In this document: one piece after another, positions 61,736-64,000 of the stretch | Layout: each line of letters begins with the position of its first letter | Position numbering within the stretch: position 1 is the first letter of the stretch | NCBI GenBank assembly: GCA_965276675.1 | Contig: OZ255624.1 | Location: forward strand, 868,001 to 932,000 | DNA from: G965276675 sp965276675 | GTDB taxonomy: Bacteria; Acidobacteriota; Terriglobia; Terriglobales; Acidobacteriaceae | Length of the DNA stretch: 64,000 bases | Direction of reading: 5' to 3' | Position numbers and translations under genes: made by a program | The notes under the pieces: model-generated | The model's input: only the letters and a program-made list of their open reading frames with translations | What the model was told of the DNA's origin: nothing | The model's database searches: none

Positions 61736-63193
61736 ATGGCCCCGTCAAGCTCAGCATCCGAAGTTCCGCAGGCGGTTCGCTCCGGCAAACGGCCGCGCGT
61801 AGTGATTCTCGGCGCGGGATTCGCCGGCCTGCGTGCAGCGCAGGAGTTGGGCGGCGAGGCAGTGGATGTCACGCTGATCGATCGTCGCAACCACCACACC
61901 TTTCAGCCTCTTCTTTATCAGGTTGCGCTCGGCGTGCTCTCTCCCGCAGAGATTGCCGAGCCCATCCGGACAGTTTTCCGTCACAAGAAAAACATTGAAG
62001 TGCTGATGGATGAGGCGGTGCGCTTCGATCTGGACAAGCAGTGTGTGCTGCTGCGGAGCAACTCGCAGATTGATTACGACTACCTGATTGTGGCCACAGG
62101 CTCCACGCACTCGTACTTCGGTCACGACGAGTGGGCCGCGGTCGCGCCGGGCTTGAAGACGGTGGAGGACGCTACAGAGATCCGGCGCCGCATCATGCTG
62201 GCCTTTGAGCTTGCCGAACGCGAGGCGGTGGAGACCGGGGCGCATCCGCCGCTGAACTTCGTCATCGTTGGGGGCGGGCCCACGGGTGTGGAGCTGGCGG
62301 GCGCGATACGCGACATCGCCACCCTGTATCTGCGCGAGGACTTCCACCATATCGACACCATGAAGTCGCGGGTGGTTCTCATCGAGGCCGGCCCGACCAT
62401 TATGCCGTCGTATCCCGAGGACCTGCGAAAGAGTGCAGTGGAGCAGCTGCATAATCTCGGCGTGGAGATCCTCACCAGCAAACGCGTTACCGACATCCAG
62501 CCGGGCTACGTGGTGATGGGCGACGAACGGCTTGAATCCATCGTGACTCTGTGGGCGGCGGGTGTTGCGGCTTCGCCACTAGGCAAGCTGTTGGGCGTTC
62601 CCGTGAACAAACGCGGGGCGGTCACAGTGGACGCCTATCTTAACCCTCCCGGGCGCCGGAACATCTTCGTCTGTGGCGATCTCGCGGACGCGACAGAAAA
62701 CGGCAAGCCGATCCCCGGCGTGGCGCAGCCGGCGATGCAGATGGGCACGCACGCGGCTCAGATGATCCTGCAGGACATGGCGGGGAAGCCGCGCACCAAG
62801 TTCCACTACTTTGACAAGGGCGACATGGCGACGATCGGCCGCAGCAAGGCCATCGCCGATGTGAAGTGGCCGTTCAAGGCACACCTCAGCGGCTTTGCTG
62901 CATGGGTGACTTGGCTGGCCGTCCACATCTACTTTCTGGTGGGCTTTCGCAACCGCATCGCCGTGATGATGCAGTGGGGGTGGACCTACATCACTCTGGG
63001 CCACGGTGCGCGGCTGATCACTGGGAGTCAGTTTCTGCCCGGATGGGGTGAGCACTCCGAGGCGCGTGAGCCGCTCACCCGCAAGCCGCTCGATCTGGCA
63101 TCTCCATCTTTTAACGCGGCTCTTCCGGAGTCCGCCTCAGGGCACGCGCAGGCCGAAGAACAACACCGGGAACCACAAACGCAAGGGACTTAG
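61736..63193 (+). CDS. type II NADH:quinone oxidoreductase (NDH-2 family)
   Basis: 485 residues. FAD-binding GxGxxG at VVILGAGFAGLRAAQEL (about 22-38), NADH-binding VIVGGGPTGVELAGAI (about 177-192), and a late FAD segment NIFVCGDLADATENGKP. The quinone-side signature VAQPAMQMGTHAAQMI and a C-terminal amphipathic, membrane-docking part (WVTWLAVHIYFLVGFRN) are present. It passes electrons from NADH to the quinone pool without proton pumping. ATG 61736 follows AGAGAGG. Alternatively annotated as FAD-dependent oxidoreductase. Confidence 0.93.
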   Translation: MAPSSSASEVPQAVRSGKRPRVVILGAGFAGLRAAQELGGEAVDVTLIDRRNHHTFQPLLYQVALGVLSPAEIAEPIRTVFRHKKNIEVLMDEAVRFDLDKQCVLLRSNSQIDYDYLIVATGSTHSYFGHDEWAAVAPGLKTVEDATEIRRRIMLAFELAEREAVETGAHPPLNFVIVGGGPTGVELAGAIRDIATLYLREDFHHIDTMKSRVVLIEAGPTIMPSYPEDLRKSAVEQLHNLGVEILTSKRVTDIQPGYVVMGDERLESIVTLWAAGVAASPLGKLLGVPVNKRGAVTVDAYLNPPGRRNIFVCGDLADATENGKPIPGVAQPAMQMGTHAAQMILQDMAGKPRTKFHYFDKGDMATIGRSKAIADVKWPFKAHLSGFAAWVTWLAVHIYFLVGFRNRIAVMMQWGWTYITLGHGARLITGSQFLPGWGEHSEAREPLTRKPLDLASPSFNAALPESASGHAQAEEQHREPQTQGT

Positions 63194-63248
63194 CCGTTGG
63201 CATTGCAGCTGGCTGGGGTGCAAAGAGCACGTCAACGCGTCTGCCTCC

Positions 63249-63798
63249 TCACTCGGTGAGCTTCAGGTAATTCGGTTCATCAGCGATTGTGCGGTAGCGG
63301 AACGACCGGACGATCGCCCGGTCGCGCAGGAAAAAGAGCCCTGGCATCTGATGTGCGTCTTCATGGATCATGCCGATCCCATGATTCCAGATCGCGCTCC
63401 GCAGCCAGCCCCTCCAGACGGCCGGAATGAAGAAGTGAGAAAGCGGGTGCGTTCGTGGAAGCCCGAAGGGCGGTGCAGCATACAGCAGGCCCTCGGGGTC
63501 GCTCACACGCTCGGCATCCGAGAGCCCGTAGTAGTCGAAGTAGGGCTTTGCCCGTTCCGGCGAGCCCAGGTGTACAAAGACGGGCGAAACACCCCGCGCT
63601 TGGAGCTCCCCGCCGATCTTGGAGACCTGGTCCAGCGCCTGACGGCAGAAAGCACAGCCAAAATGGCGGAGAAAGACCAGGCAGCACCGGCGACGCATCG
63701 AGCGCTTCCAGCAGAGTCCGGCCGGACTCAGTCCGATACTCGTTCAGCACCGTGGTCAGCTCCGCGTTTCCCGTGCCGCTGGTTACCCCTGACGCCAT
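63249..63798 (-). pseudogene. peroxiredoxin-like (AhpC/TSA-2 type) protein with a one-base frameshift
   Basis: ATG 63798, after GGAGG, encodes MASGVTSGTGNAELTTVLNE, then GRTLLEALDASPVL, and continues out of family as PGLSPPFWL. Dropping one C near 63690 gives VLLVFLRHFGCAFCRQALDQ, the catalytic stretch with its CxxC, followed by VFVHLGSPERAKPYFDYYGL and LFFLRDRAIVRSFRYRTIAD to the stop at 63249. Both halves are otherwise intact, so this is a recent mutation or a sequence error. The full protein would be about 182 residues, a thioredoxin-fold redox protein of uncertain substrate. Confidence 0.82.
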
Positions 63799-63936
63799 GC
63801 TATGGCCTCCGCCGCGAACCAGGTATTCTAGCCCTCGTTACGCATGGCAAGCCAGCAAGCCCGTTTCGGGTCCGGTTTTCGCGCACTACGAACAGCGGCT
63901 TGTCCGAGGAGTCGACTCCACACGCGATTGGAAACA

Positions 63937-63973
63937 GAACGGGGGTGCACGCGTGAGCGTGGCACCCCCGTTC
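63937..63973. terminator. strong hairpin near the window end
   Basis: GAACGGGGGTGC (63937-63948) pairs with GCACCCCCGTTC (63962-63973), and ACGC/GCGT pair inside the loop. A T run is lacking on the plus side (CTTCGG). It may end the unit beyond 64000 read on the minus strand or act as a bidirectional terminator. Confidence 0.6.
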
Positions 63974-64000
63974 CTTCGGAGCCGACTTCGCTCCTAGCAC

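Noticed and set aside
63800..64000. 66-residue minus-strand frame at the window end
   Set aside because: It crosses the strong hairpin at 63937-63973 and has no domain pattern; more likely non-coding.

Overview
The window is about 60% GC, gene-dense and chromosomal. Gene content points to an acidobacterium of the Terriglobia/Acidobacteriaceae type: exported IPT/TIG and TonB-C proteins, an LssY_C protein, DUF4386, a YafY/WYL regulator beside a VOC protein, paired YVTN beta-propeller lipoproteins, and broken metabolic genes between intact housekeeping genes. This assignment is an inference from gene families, since no rRNA is present. I see no phage, integron, CRISPR array, transposase, tRNA or rRNA, and no clearly new multi-gene system.

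Layout. 1-12.5 kb: the end of a PAS-GGDEF-EAL protein, sodC, an LssY_C protein, ahcY, an outer-membrane barrel, an exported thioredoxin-fold protein, ada, a methyltransferase, a GNAT-like protein, metK and a membrane HTH protein. ahcY and metK are two halves of the SAM cycle. 12.6-17.7 kb: an ABC permease, a dead GT39 glycosyltransferase, WYL plus VOC, and a TonB-C/ankyrin pair. 17.9-24.1 kb: translation genes rplM, rpsI, rpsB and tsf behind a good sigma-70 promoter, a secreted GH130-like enzyme, then pyrH overlapping or abutting an acyltransferase. 24.1-30 kb: two paralogous beta-propeller lipoproteins embedded in repeats (112-bp tandem array, large palindromes), then an M13 metalloprotease.

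30-37 kb: a DHA2 transporter, a stretch of decayed genes (SDR, DUF4386, a small acidic protein) around an intact cupin, then guaB, an exported protein and an MNT-HEPN pair whose HEPN partner carries a stop codon. 37-43.5 kb: rimP-nusA-infB with a terminator-like leader hairpin. All three proteins carry unusual low-complexity or acidic expansions. The usual downstream partners (DUF503, rbfA, nrnA) lie a few kb away on the opposite strand. 44-54.5 kb: membrane proteins, a sodium:solute symporter, DUF167, a frameshifted ParD-like antitoxin, and a PLP-homeostasis gene overlapping a PLP decarboxylase. 54.6-64 kb: an AsmA-like protein, trxB, two exported proteins (one a large IPT/Ig protein with a degenerate matrixin-like domain), a type II NADH dehydrogenase and a frameshifted peroxiredoxin-like gene.

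The most unusual aspects are the number of decaying genes (seven in 64 kb, three with internal deletions), the families of non-coding repeats, the disordered expansions in the nusA operon, and the degenerate protease domain at 58.6-61.5 kb.
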